Part shown: positions 35,515-44,782 of the stretch, one piece after another
Numbering within the stretch: the first letter of the stretch is position 1
Layout: each line of letters starts with the position of its first letter
NCBI GenBank assembly: GCA_010015745.1
Contig: ML978163.1
Span: 186,001-250,000, forward strand
Source of the DNA: Setomelanomma holmii
Lineage: Eukaryota > Ascomycota > Dothideomycetes > Pleosporales > Phaeosphaeriaceae
Reading direction: 5' to 3'
Length of the DNA stretch: 64,000 bases
Position numbers and translations under genes: made by a program
Notes under the pieces: generated by a model
Told to the model about the DNA's origin: nothing
Seen by the model: only the letters and a program-made list of their open reading frames with translations
Databases searched by the model: none

Positions 35515-36719
35515 CTATACTGCTGATCCTATCGGCGGCGGTCTGCTTATACTCACGATCCTCTGAGTGCTTGCCTTTCCGTACGTCACTCCTGGACTCC
35601 ACGGATCATCGCTGCCCAGACTGTACGTGCTACCCTTCTTTCGACCTTGGGAAGTGAGTGCGATTGTGTCATCTTCTGACAATGCGTTGATCGTGCGATT
35701 GCGTGAGCCGCCTGAGCCATATGCCGAGGCGTGCGTACGCACAGTGGTGGTGATATTGCGAATGAGCGGGCGGAGGATGGCGATGGACGCCGCAATGATG
35801 CCGGTGCCAGGCTCGGCCGTAGCCCATATGGTAGCTTTGATGGACTCGGCTGCCGAAGCGTTAGCAAAGGATGCCACAAATTATGAACGTAGCATGTCTT
35901 ACTTGTCAGACCGGCTCTGCTGAACAAGAGACCTTTGATATACACCATGCGCATGATGCTGGAGACGCTACCCACTGCGCCAAGAGCCATGACAATACTG
36001 ACGGAGAACTTCGAACGGCGGTCAAGATCGCTTTCGATGAGGACGCTGATTGGGATCAGAACGAAAGTCCAGTCAGCAATGACGTTCAATGCGCCATATA
36101 AGTAGCCTGTGGTTAGGACGAAAGCCCTGGAGAGGCACTGGTTTGAGCCAGCCAACGTGTCGGCAAGCCTGGCGGGATCGCCGCATACGAAGATTGTGGA
36201 GACGACGTAGAAGAGGCCATAAGTTGCCGATACCCCAAGGATGATTTGGAAGAGAAGTGTTTGCCAGCGCTTGGTGAGGACGCGGAGAAAGAAGAGGCCG
36301 AGGGAGATCTTGAGAGTGGTAGTTGTGAGGATGTAGAAGACATCACTCAATTGGACATACTGCTCGCTTGTAAGTAGAGTACCTTCACATAAAGATTTGC
36401 GACATACAACTAGTGTTACGTGTATGGCTTCCACGTTGAAAAGCTCCCTGTCGGCTCCGCGCAATGTGATAACGATGATGAAGGCGCAGTAGCATGTGTA
36501 GAGAAGCTGTAACAATCAGCGAGTGCAAAGGCATGAGGGTCTGGATCATACCAATGTCAGTCCCATTACCAAATCATCCCAACCAGGACTCTTCGTGATT
36601 CGATACCGCACCCATAACCGCAAAAATACTGTGACGTAGGATAGAACAAGAAGCGTCAAGACCAGAACCCAGAGAATGCGACCAAGCAGAAACAGTTCGT
36701 GAAAGTTTGTATTTGCCAT
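35515..36719 (-). CDS. Fungal rhodopsin-like 7TM integral membrane protein
   Basis: Four exons: 36719-36552, 36506-36408, 36362-35903 and 35849-35515. Introns are 45, 45 and 53 bp, and the product is 353 aa. Seven hydrophobic segments run from about residue 13 to 250. The block RITKSPGWDDLVM after TM1 and LKISLGLFFLRVL in the third helix mark the fungus-specific 'rhodopsin domain' family related to the Pth11-like receptors. There is no CFEM domain at the N-terminus. The roughly 100-residue C-terminal tail is hydrophilic and cytosolic, with Ser/Thr and SSxxDDPWSPGVTY-like features common in this family. Intron 2 is a multiple of three and open, and its acceptor could also lie three bases downstream (48 bp). 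Function and ligand are unknown; membrane sensing is the usual suggestion. Confidence 0.85.
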
Positions 36720-38618
36720 GCTCCTTCGAAAGACCAACCACGTACACCGGAGATCAGGATGTACAGACAATTACCACGTAAGAAGAGGCGCTGCTGACAT
36801 TAAGTGCGCATAGCATCCAAGCTACAGCGCTCCGACCGTCCCAGACCCGTGGCGTAGACCACACATGTAGCGAGTGAGCTCGAACCCTATTGCGCGGATA
36901 GGACGGGTATAGCACGGAATGATTGGCCCACTAAGCTGCCAGTGACTTCGTGAGTTTGATGTATACCTCAGAGGACAGCCCTGATACTTGCATCAGCTCA
37001 CTGGAGCCGGAACCCTGCATCTGTGTTCGTGGAAGCACTCAGAACGTTTGAAGGGTGGAAGAGTCTGGTGGCTCAAACAAAACGCCTGGGAACATGCCTT
37101 CCCGAAACGATATGCCGCGTAGTTATGGTTTCGATCTGCGGAGCCTCCGTACATTTGGATCTGCGATAGGCATTCTGTCATGATTGATTAAGAGGCTGGA
37201 GTCTAGATGAAGTGGCGTCCAATTCTCCTTGAACATCGCAGGCCGCGAGTGAAACTATTCCGTCTGCCTTTATGTATGCGTTGCCACGCGGTGAGCGACC
37301 AAGCCTTGAGTGAGTATCAGATTGAAACAGCGCAAGAAGTCATCATTCACGTCCCAGGCCTGCGCTCTGGATGAATCGTAAGATGCAAGAGGTCGACCTG
37401 AGTCCATGGCATGTTTTCAACCGCCGGCAATAAGTCGACATCGAGTTAAACCGTCGAATAATCATCCAGCGTGCAACACAGAGAGCTCAGCGGAGCTACG
37501 TATGCGAGGGTGATCGTGTTTCGCCATTCCTTCGAGCCACTGCAGCGGCGCGTTTCATCACATCGTCAGGCCGCGCTGGGAACGCGTCAGAGCGTCCCAA
37601 GGACAACAGGAACCGGGGTCGTGGGTGACTGAGGAAACCTGGGGCCGTAAGGCACATGTTAGGCAATCTTAGATTTCTGTCGATGTCGAGATCGATCGAG
37701 GTCGTATCGACGAAGGTGGAGACTGAGGCAGGGATGGGTGCGGAGAAATTGTAGCTCCGAGTCTAGCGCCTTGGCGAAGAATTTCTTCCAACATCGATTC
37801 GAGTTTTGCGCGCCCTTGGAGATCGAGCCTCTAGCACGATGGCCATTCATCACAGAGTTCCTCCGCGGGCATCGAGTTCTTTGTCCCATGATGCCTCGGG
37901 TAATAACACGATCGCTTCATAATTTACCATGGGCGCGCCCATCGTTCCTTTTGTGAACTGACGATTAGATGATGTGCGCCATGAATTTGCACTCTTTCAT
38001 ACCTTAGCAACAGCTTTGCACTAGCACAGTAACATGCGCTTGACATACATACACATTCTCTGTCATGAGAAGAATTATCGTAAGTACATGCACCATATCC
38101 TCAACACACTCTCCTTTCCTGATGAGAAAAAACAAATTCACAGACCTGTTCTGAACATTCAAACTACATGTGGATGTCGTTGTACCTATTCCTGATCGCA
38201 AGCATATCACTCCAGCCTAATACTTTCGAAATATTGAGAATCACATGGCTAACACACTAGCAGATATGTCGCACTCAATCGTCAATCTCCGATCATGAGA
38301 TAGCTGCTAACTTACAATATGCGCGCACGACGCGATATCACGCGTGGAATGTTGAGCTTCTCATCAAGTCCGGCCGTGAAGTTCGTGGACAATGATTGTA
38401 ACAATGCCGGACTTTTGTTCCTTAGCGCACTGTTCTCTCATACCGTCTTTGATACTCGAATACAATAGTACTTGTTCATACACTTCGACAGACGTTCCTT
38501 TGTCTGATCTATTCCTGTGACTCCCCTGCGTCCACTCAAAGAGCGTTGTAGGCTCACATATATGTGCGATGCCCAGTACACTATGCGTCTTACTGACCTA
38601 TGAGAAAAATCTCCGAAG
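36720..38618. other. Gene-free stretch of 1.9 kb between divergent genes
   Basis: Must contain promoters of the rhodopsin-like gene (left) and the 965-aa protein (right). Longest chance frames are 60-76 codons. A sequence near 36876 resembles part of a pol III B-box on the minus strand, but no partner A-box or cloverleaf was found. Confidence 0.5.
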
Positions 38619-41516
38619 ATGTCACCAATATCTTCTCATCAGAAGTCGCCAGCGGCTACTGACACACAGTTGATCATTCACCCGTCCTCAAATCCAGACC
38701 ACCAACCGTCTATGCAAACAGTCGAGATCTCCCGACGACAATCGGATCAAACCATCAAACACGCTCTGATGGCCCGTTCCCGAGCAAACAGCATAGCCAG
38801 CTTTCGCCGCTCTAGCTGGGCAGGTTCACGACAATCTGGCGCTGGTCCCGGTGTGGATGGTCAAACTGGGGTAGCATTGCCTGGAGACTTCGATTTGACT
38901 TGGTGGAACCAGAATCTCAACACCGGCGAGAATGGCGACTTCGGCTTCGGACTCGATGCAGTAGGTACTGATGATGTGTTCTCCGAGAGCCTAGATCCTA
39001 ACATGTTCTTCCAGTTCGACGGCTTACAGGACAATTTTGAACTTGTCCCGGGCCAGGCCATTTCTCAGGACCGGCTGCCCTTCGTGACCCAGCAGCAGCT
39101 GCTGCAGGCCCAGTTCGACTCTACTGCCTCTATTGACCCAGCTATACTTGGTCTACAGCCTTCGGGCACCGATGTATTTGATCCCACCCTGTTCGCGACT
39201 CCAGGTCTTACAGCAGTGCCGGGTACCAACGATTTCAACACCGATCAGTCCGCACAGTACCAGCAGGGTCAGCCGTACATAGTCTACCCTGATCCATCGA
39301 ACATGTGGGATCAACCGCAGCAACCATATTTCATCTCTCAGCAAGGTCATGCACAGAACCCTCAGTATGGGTACATGCAGAACCCTCAGCAAGTCTTTAT
39401 TCCGTACCCCCAGCAAGGCTACGTGCAGACCGACTACACTCCCATCGGGCAGCAAGCACAATTGATGCAGCAACCGCCGCAGCAGCCCGCTCAACAGCTA
39501 CCAGCGAGCCCCTCAAAGGGCAAGAAGTGTGCCCGTTCTGAGTCAGACTCTGAGGACGATGTCCCTCTAATCAAGCGCCAGCGCGCTAATCGGCAGATCA
39601 ACAACTTGTCTGAGGACGATTCCGATAGCTACAAGACTAAAAAGCCAGTTCGCAAGCTCAAGTCCGAGCGGCTTCGTCAAGCTTCGCGCGACTCGGGCCA
39701 TTCTAGCGAGTCTTCCCTCGGTCAGCCCAAACCGCATGCCCCTCTCAAAACAGGCGAGCGGCCCCAAAAATGCGAAGATAAGCCCTGGGTCCGCACCAAC
39801 AACATTACCGTGGGCAACACACGCTCAGCACGTATCAACGAGGAAATGAAAGAGATCCCCAAGTATAAATGTAAAGATCTCCCTCACGGCAATTGGAGCT
39901 CTCGCAAGTTCACCTTCGAATACTCCAATCCTTCTGGCCACCTTGACGAGTTCAAAAAGAAGAAAATGCCAGCTCGTCAGATCTTCGAGTACATCATCGA
40001 TTTCCCGAGCGATGAATTGCGTCTTTGGATCCAAAAGTCCCCTGCTGATGTGGCACGTCGCTATGGCTCGCCAGGCCATAACAAGTGTCTCTTCGAGCAA
40101 TGCCCCAAGCATGCCTGGGGTGATAATGGCACCATTGACGTGGGTCACTACCGCGTAGCCTTTGACGAGAAATTCAAGGCTTTCGGCAACAAGACCGTCG
40201 ACCCTTTCGACTGCCCTGGATTCGTGCATCTGTACTGTCTCGAGCGCTTCTGCGACTTTGAGTACATCTGCCAGAATGTCGATATCGAGGTCGACATCCG
40301 CGTCTATCTGCCACGTGAGCCTAAGAAGAAGAATGCAGCCAACTGGACCTTTTCTGGTCAGCCTGAGCTGGAAGTAGCTCAATACTTCCTCAAGGCTTGC
40401 AAGAAGAATCAGCTGCGCGAGACGCAACTCTTCGCAAATTATCCAGTCCACACTTCCTCGCAAGCTCCCAAGGACTACAGCAGCACACTTTGCCGCGCGA
40501 TGACTGATCAGAACATCGCCGCCCGTTCACGCAGCCAACTCCGCCAATTTGTGGACCGTCATGTCACATGCAATGTGATTCTCGTCCACAAAGGCGACGA
40601 AGACATGGCCCTGACAAAGAAGAAGATCAAAGCTTCCAAGGTCTACAAGAAAGCCACCAAGTCCAAGCGCTACACCGAGGCAACCTTCCCCTTCGAGAAG
40701 TACTACGATGACTACGGCCCACTCATCAACCAACACATCGCAGAATGCGCAAAAAAGAAAGAGGAATTGGACGCCGAGGATGCCGCAGGTCTCGCGCCTA
40801 AGAAGTCCAAGGCCAAGGCTAAGAACAATCCACGCAAGCGCGCTGCCCCGGTCGAGGACGGAGACTTGGAGTCTCCTGTATTCGACGGCCGACTTGATGC
40901 GCTCCACGATGCTGACATCGAGGAACTCTATCCCTACCACCCACAACAGCGCGGCACACGGTCCTCGCCCCGAAAACGCCAACGCCTAAACTACGCCGTC
41001 GACATCGACGAGCCTGAAGCATACCCGCCCTTCGAACCCCGGAATCAAGTCGCACAACCCCAATCCCGTGACCCGGGTCCGTACGTTGACCAGGGCTACA
41101 TGACTGCAGAAGCAGCACGCAAAGCCTCAGCGTCCCATCTTTTCACTAAAGATCCGTACTTCCAGCACGACTTCGAACAGCTGCCACAAGAAGAAGGTGA
41201 GCTCATGCAAGCTGATTTCGAGGCCTTGCTCCAGGCCACGGCGTTGCGGCGCCGCAAGTCGAGTACAATGTCCAACGGACCCATGTATGCTGGCATCTCC
41301 AAACTTCGATCACCGCGTAGCTTGCATGGCTCGTTGCGCTCACCGGAGTTCCGCCGGGTCATGACAAAGGTTGGTCGACAGGCTAGTTTCGCAGACCAAC
41401 CGGTGATTTCGTCTCGCGAATTTGGAGTTGATGATCCGCCGAATAGCTTGCAGCTGGACGGGACGCCGACGCGGCGTAGTAGTCGGTTGGCTAGTAAGTC
41501 TGTTTCACAGTCGTAA
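38619..41516 (+). CDS. Lineage-specific 965-aa protein with Cys/His core, probably nuclear
   Basis: Single uninterrupted exon with ATG at 38619. Residues 1-300 are disordered, with Gln/Pro/Tyr-rich repeats (QNPQYGYMQNPQQ, QQPPQQPAQQ) at about 205-295. Basic/acidic stretches at 300-325, 728-741 and 783-789 (KKxKxKxKNNPRKR, SPRKRQR) look like nuclear localisation signals. A globular core at about 420-660 holds His487, Cys490, Cys495, His498, Cys532, His537, Cys540, Cys545 and Cys551. The blocks CLFEQCPKH, VGHYRVAFDE and DPFDCPGFVHLYCLERFCDF stand out. The spacing suggests a metal-binding or disulfide-stabilised fold that I cannot name. From memory, similar blocks occur in uncharacterised Dothideomycete proteins. 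No catalytic motif or DNA-binding domain was recognised. The Gln-rich part resembles transcription-related proteins, but that is inference. Confidence 0.88.
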   Translation: MSPISSHQKSPAATDTQLIIHPSSNPDHQPSMQTVEISRRQSDQTIKHALMARSRANSIASFRRSSWAGSRQSGAGPGVDGQTGVALPGDFDLTWWNQNLNTGENGDFGFGLDAVGTDDVFSESLDPNMFFQFDGLQDNFELVPGQAISQDRLPFVTQQQLLQAQFDSTASIDPAILGLQPSGTDVFDPTLFATPGLTAVPGTNDFNTDQSAQYQQGQPYIVYPDPSNMWDQPQQPYFISQQGHAQNPQYGYMQNPQQVFIPYPQQGYVQTDYTPIGQQAQLMQQPPQQPAQQLPASPSKGKKCARSESDSEDDVPLIKRQRANRQINNLSEDDSDSYKTKKPVRKLKSERLRQASRDSGHSSESSLGQPKPHAPLKTGERPQKCEDKPWVRTNNITVGNTRSARINEEMKEIPKYKCKDLPHGNWSSRKFTFEYSNPSGHLDEFKKKKMPARQIFEYIIDFPSDELRLWIQKSPADVARRYGSPGHNKCLFEQCPKHAWGDNGTIDVGHYRVAFDEKFKAFGNKTVDPFDCPGFVHLYCLERFCDFEYICQNVDIEVDIRVYLPREPKKKNAANWTFSGQPELEVAQYFLKACKKNQLRETQLFANYPVHTSSQAPKDYSSTLCRAMTDQNIAARSRSQLRQFVDRHVTCNVILVHKGDEDMALTKKKIKASKVYKKATKSKRYTEATFPFEKYYDDYGPLINQHIAECAKKKEELDAEDAAGLAPKKSKAKAKNNPRKRAAPVEDGDLESPVFDGRLDALHDADIEELYPYHPQQRGTRSSPRKRQRLNYAVDIDEPEAYPPFEPRNQVAQPQSRDPGPYVDQGYMTAEAARKASASHLFTKDPYFQHDFEQLPQEEGELMQADFEALLQATALRRRKSSTMSNGPMYAGISKLRSPRSLHGSLRSPEFRRVMTKVGRQASFADQPVISSREFGVDDPPNSLQLDGTPTRRSSRLASKSVSQS

Positions 41517-41897
41517 ATTGTTGTAGTGATGGTGGGTTACTTTTGGCGTCAAGGTTCATTTTATGACTTGAACGCATTGCAAATATTGGGTATGGGTTTG
41601 GATCTTGAAGGCGTTTTGGCGCTTGATACAAGATTGATACCCCGTTTGATTCCGCGATACAGCATAATGGTTATTTCGGTAAGTCGATATGACAGGATGA
41701 AAAGAGTCGAGCTGGTCTCGACGAAGATTGTTGATAGTAATGCACAAAGACTCGAACTGGATTTGTATGCTTGTTTATGAATTGACGTGATGAAATGATG
41801 CGTGCATGTTACTTGCGTTGCGCAAAGGTTGGAATGTGCCGAGCACGAAATGATGCTCCGTATCGCATCCTCAAAAGGACCACTGTTATTACTATCC
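41517..41897. other. Convergent intergenic region
   Basis: 380 bp of 3' flanks of two converging genes. No coding signal was seen. Confidence 0.45.
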
Positions 41898-43193
41898 TTA
41901 TGCCTCATTTCCAGTTGGCATCCCAGGTATTTCATAACCATTGATCTCCAGACTTATTTCCGCGCCATGCAGTTTGCGGAACCTGGTCCTCGCGTCTCCA
42001 TGTCGGTCTCTCTCCAGCTCATTGGGGTACAGTCTGTAAAGCCTACCGACTTCTCGCTTCGGAATACGCATTATACACACAATCTTGACTTCGGTATCTT
42101 TGCGCCTCGTCTCCTGGAGGGAAAGGCACAAGGATTCCACACCCATTTCGCGCTCAAAGCGGAGGAAAGAGGTGTACAGTGTGTGAGGCTGTGGGTGATG
42201 GTGTGCTGGAGCATCGGCGCCGGGGACGAGTGCTGCTGGCGCCGCTGGATGTTGGGTTGGCGGTGGTAGCGGTACGTTCGCGTTCGTAGGTAGCACTGGC
42301 AGATGGTCGTGTGCATGTCCTTGTGCGTGGCCTGAATGTTGCGGTAGTCCTCCTTGCTGGAATTGGACGAACGGCATGGCAGGTGGTGGAGGTGGGGGTG
42401 GCGGTACTGGGTCGTCTTGTCCATCTCCCGCAGCAGCTGCTCCATTCGCTGTCGCATTCGTCAGGCCCTGGACTTGTTGTTGCAGAGCATGGACTTGCTG
42501 TCCCAATGCGTTTTGAACAACCTGGACCTGAACAGCAATGGCTGGAGGAAGACCTGCCAGTCCACCTCCACCCTGCATGCCCATTCCTCCATGTCCTAAT
42601 GGTCCCAGCATTGCCGGTGTGCCCATACTACCGCATCGCATGAATATCCATAGACTCTTCAGCTTTGGCAAATCGAACTTTAAGCTCCTCTCCGTGGTCT
42701 TACTACCCAGATAGCTCGTCCATAATCGTAGATCCTTTTCGCGAATTCTGAAGTATACGCAAGTTATGTTGTACGAAGCAGGCGATGCGACGACACGGAA
42801 GATGTTGCAATCTGACGGGTGCGTGAAGAGGAATTTATTCGCGCTATAAAGAGTCGGGACACTTTCCTCGTACACCTGCTTGTTAACCCGCAGTAGATTG
42901 ATACCAACATCGTGTCTGACCGGCGCAGGGTTGGGCCACCAGAACGGGTATGGCGATGTCAGAGTAAATGTGTATATGCGCTCGCGAAGTTCTCTGGGTA
43001 ACGATAATAGAAGGGAGAAGGACGGATCGGACGAGGCTGCTTGAGGCGCGGTTGCTGGGTTGCTTGCTGATGGATGGCGAAGTCGCACCGGTCGACTGGG
43101 CGACTTTGGTGGAGCATCGAGCATGGTCGTATCGGAGGAGCCGCTGCTTCCAGAGGACGAGCGCGACCGCGGTGTAGACGTGCGCGACGCCAT
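41898..43193 (-). CDS. F-box-like fungal protein with Pro/Gln-rich linker
   Basis: Single exon, 431 aa, starting at the ATG at 43193; the frame is open further upstream but only from a TTG. The N-terminal 60 residues are Ser/Pro/Arg-rich. LLSLPRELRERIYTFTL at about 62-78 is the typical opening of fungal F-box-like (DUF7730-type) proteins, followed by INLLRVNKQVYEESVPTLYSANKFLF. A low-complexity middle includes Gly-rich, Gln-rich and polyproline (eight Pro in a row) segments and a His-rich patch. A conserved-looking C-terminal region (VKIVCIMRIPKREV...) closes the protein. Such proteins usually act as substrate adaptors or are of unknown function. No membrane segment or signal peptide is seen. 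Confidence 0.82.
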   Translation of the reverse strand: MASRTSTPRSRSSSGSSGSSDTTMLDAPPKSPSRPVRLRHPSASNPATAPQAASSDPSFSLLLSLPRELRERIYTFTLTSPYPFWWPNPAPVRHDVGINLLRVNKQVYEESVPTLYSANKFLFTHPSDCNIFRVVASPASYNITCVYFRIREKDLRLWTSYLGSKTTERSLKFDLPKLKSLWIFMRCGSMGTPAMLGPLGHGGMGMQGGGGLAGLPPAIAVQVQVVQNALGQQVHALQQQVQGLTNATANGAAAAGDGQDDPVPPPPPPPPAMPFVQFQQGGLPQHSGHAQGHAHDHLPVLPTNANVPLPPPTQHPAAPAALVPGADAPAHHHPQPHTLYTSFLRFEREMGVESLCLSLQETRRKDTEVKIVCIMRIPKREVGRLYRLYPNELERDRHGDARTRFRKLHGAEISLEINGYEIPGMPTGNEA

Positions 43194-44782
43194 CCCGTCG
43201 AACTCGGGACGATTGGATTTGCGACAGCGTGAGGAACACAAAAAGTCGTTCTGTGGTAGCGAAAGTTTTCAGCTTGCAATAACGGGGTCGGCGATGCTTT
43301 ACGACGGTCAGTTGACTCCAAAATGTGAGGAGCGGGGTTTGCAGAGGGAAGGCTAGCTGTTGAGGGGTCACTTTCATATGCGAATGTCCTCTCAAATGTC
43401 ATCAATCGTCAACCGCGCTCTCGGAACGAGCCCGCTTCCGCGCTTGGGCAGCATGGGATATGGTCACCATCCAATCAATTTCGATGGGTTGCAACCTCAC
43501 CGTTTGCTATTTCACGCTCGAAAGTATTCATACAACCGTATCAAAGAACGACTTGAGACGTACGATACTCTTGAGTAGCACACACGATTTGAACGATAGC
43601 TGATTGATGGCATTCGCTTTTCTGATCCAAACACTTGAGTGGGATCCGGGACGATGTGGTGGTGAGTTACACATGGTGGGGAACCGAGTTCCGATCAGAA
43701 CGAACTGCAGAGGCGGCATGTGGTGATTGCATCGATATGGAAGAGATCTGGTTGTGTCACGCGAGCAGGCGAGAGACTGCCCATAGCCATCGTCGTTCAG
43801 AGCAGCTTGCTAACCGTGCTTGATGTTGGAGGGATGATGGAGAACGGTGATGATGAACGAGCATCACACAGAAATAGCTCCACCCTTCCAAGTTTTGAGT
43901 CCCATGGGATGAACATGGCTTCGATGTAGGAAGATTGATCATTAATGTCGCTCAACCCATTCACGCTTCGCCCAATACCTTTGATGGACATATTGTAGCT
44001 GTTCAGTGCGTAAGCAAACGTAGAAAATTAGAAGAAATTCTTCAGGTTTCCATGACGATCTCGTCCTTTAGCTGTACCAGTGGAGATTGAATGTGGCCTT
44101 GCGCGTCTGTGGTCCAATCGAGTCGTGGGGATTTACGATACGGCAGCCACGCGTGCATCGCAGCTTGGCGCTACCGAACAGTGGTGAGAACATAGAGAAG
44201 TCGTCCGTGTCTCACATGGAGACGAGCATGCTATCGATGGTTGTGAGGCCTACAGTAGACGAGAGACCCTGAAATCGCCGTTTCAGCTGGTGATGCGCAG
44301 GGCTGAGCGGGAAGCTCAAGCTCAATCTGGGGAGAGAAAGGCACGGTCCAAGCGAACCAATGCGGTTGCTGGGCGGCAAGCGGTGCCTTCCCAAAGCTCC
44401 GCGATCTGGTCAACAGCCGCCTAGCGACGTGCCTGCCTGAAGAAAGTGCGTAAAGAAGTCGCGAGCAGAACGTCATTCTCTCACTCCTCGGCCGTGTTTG
44501 CAGGAGTGCTTGCTGAGCAAAAGCTGCCAAACCCCTTCTTTCATCGGCGCGGCCATAGTGGGGCACCTGCCGGCTGGAAAACAATAATTCACGTGTTGTT
44601 AGCCCTGTCTACGCTCGACCTACTTCGCTTCAAATTCCCTCCCTACACCGCGCCCACCGCAACTTCTCGAGCTCTCCTTTCTAGCCGCCACACCTCCACC
44701 TGCACACGCCCCCACGGCAGCCTTTACTTGTTCTTCGCTAGATACCCCTCTTTGATTCTTTGGCACACGCCCTCCTGCAATC
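43194..44782. other. Divergent promoter region, 1.6 kb
   Basis: Separates the F-box-like gene from the importin beta gene. The final 150 bp before the importin ATG is strongly pyrimidine-rich (CT/CCT tracts, about 44637-44760), as is common just upstream of transcription starts of highly expressed fungal genes. No gene was recognised within. Confidence 0.5.

Noticed and set aside
36870..36895. B-box-like pol III element on the minus strand
   Set aside because: Only a partial match and no A-box at suitable distance.
39825..40463. 212-codon antisense frame inside the 965-aa protein gene
   Set aside because: Shadow of the sense frame; it covers the conserved core in the opposite direction and has no domain features.
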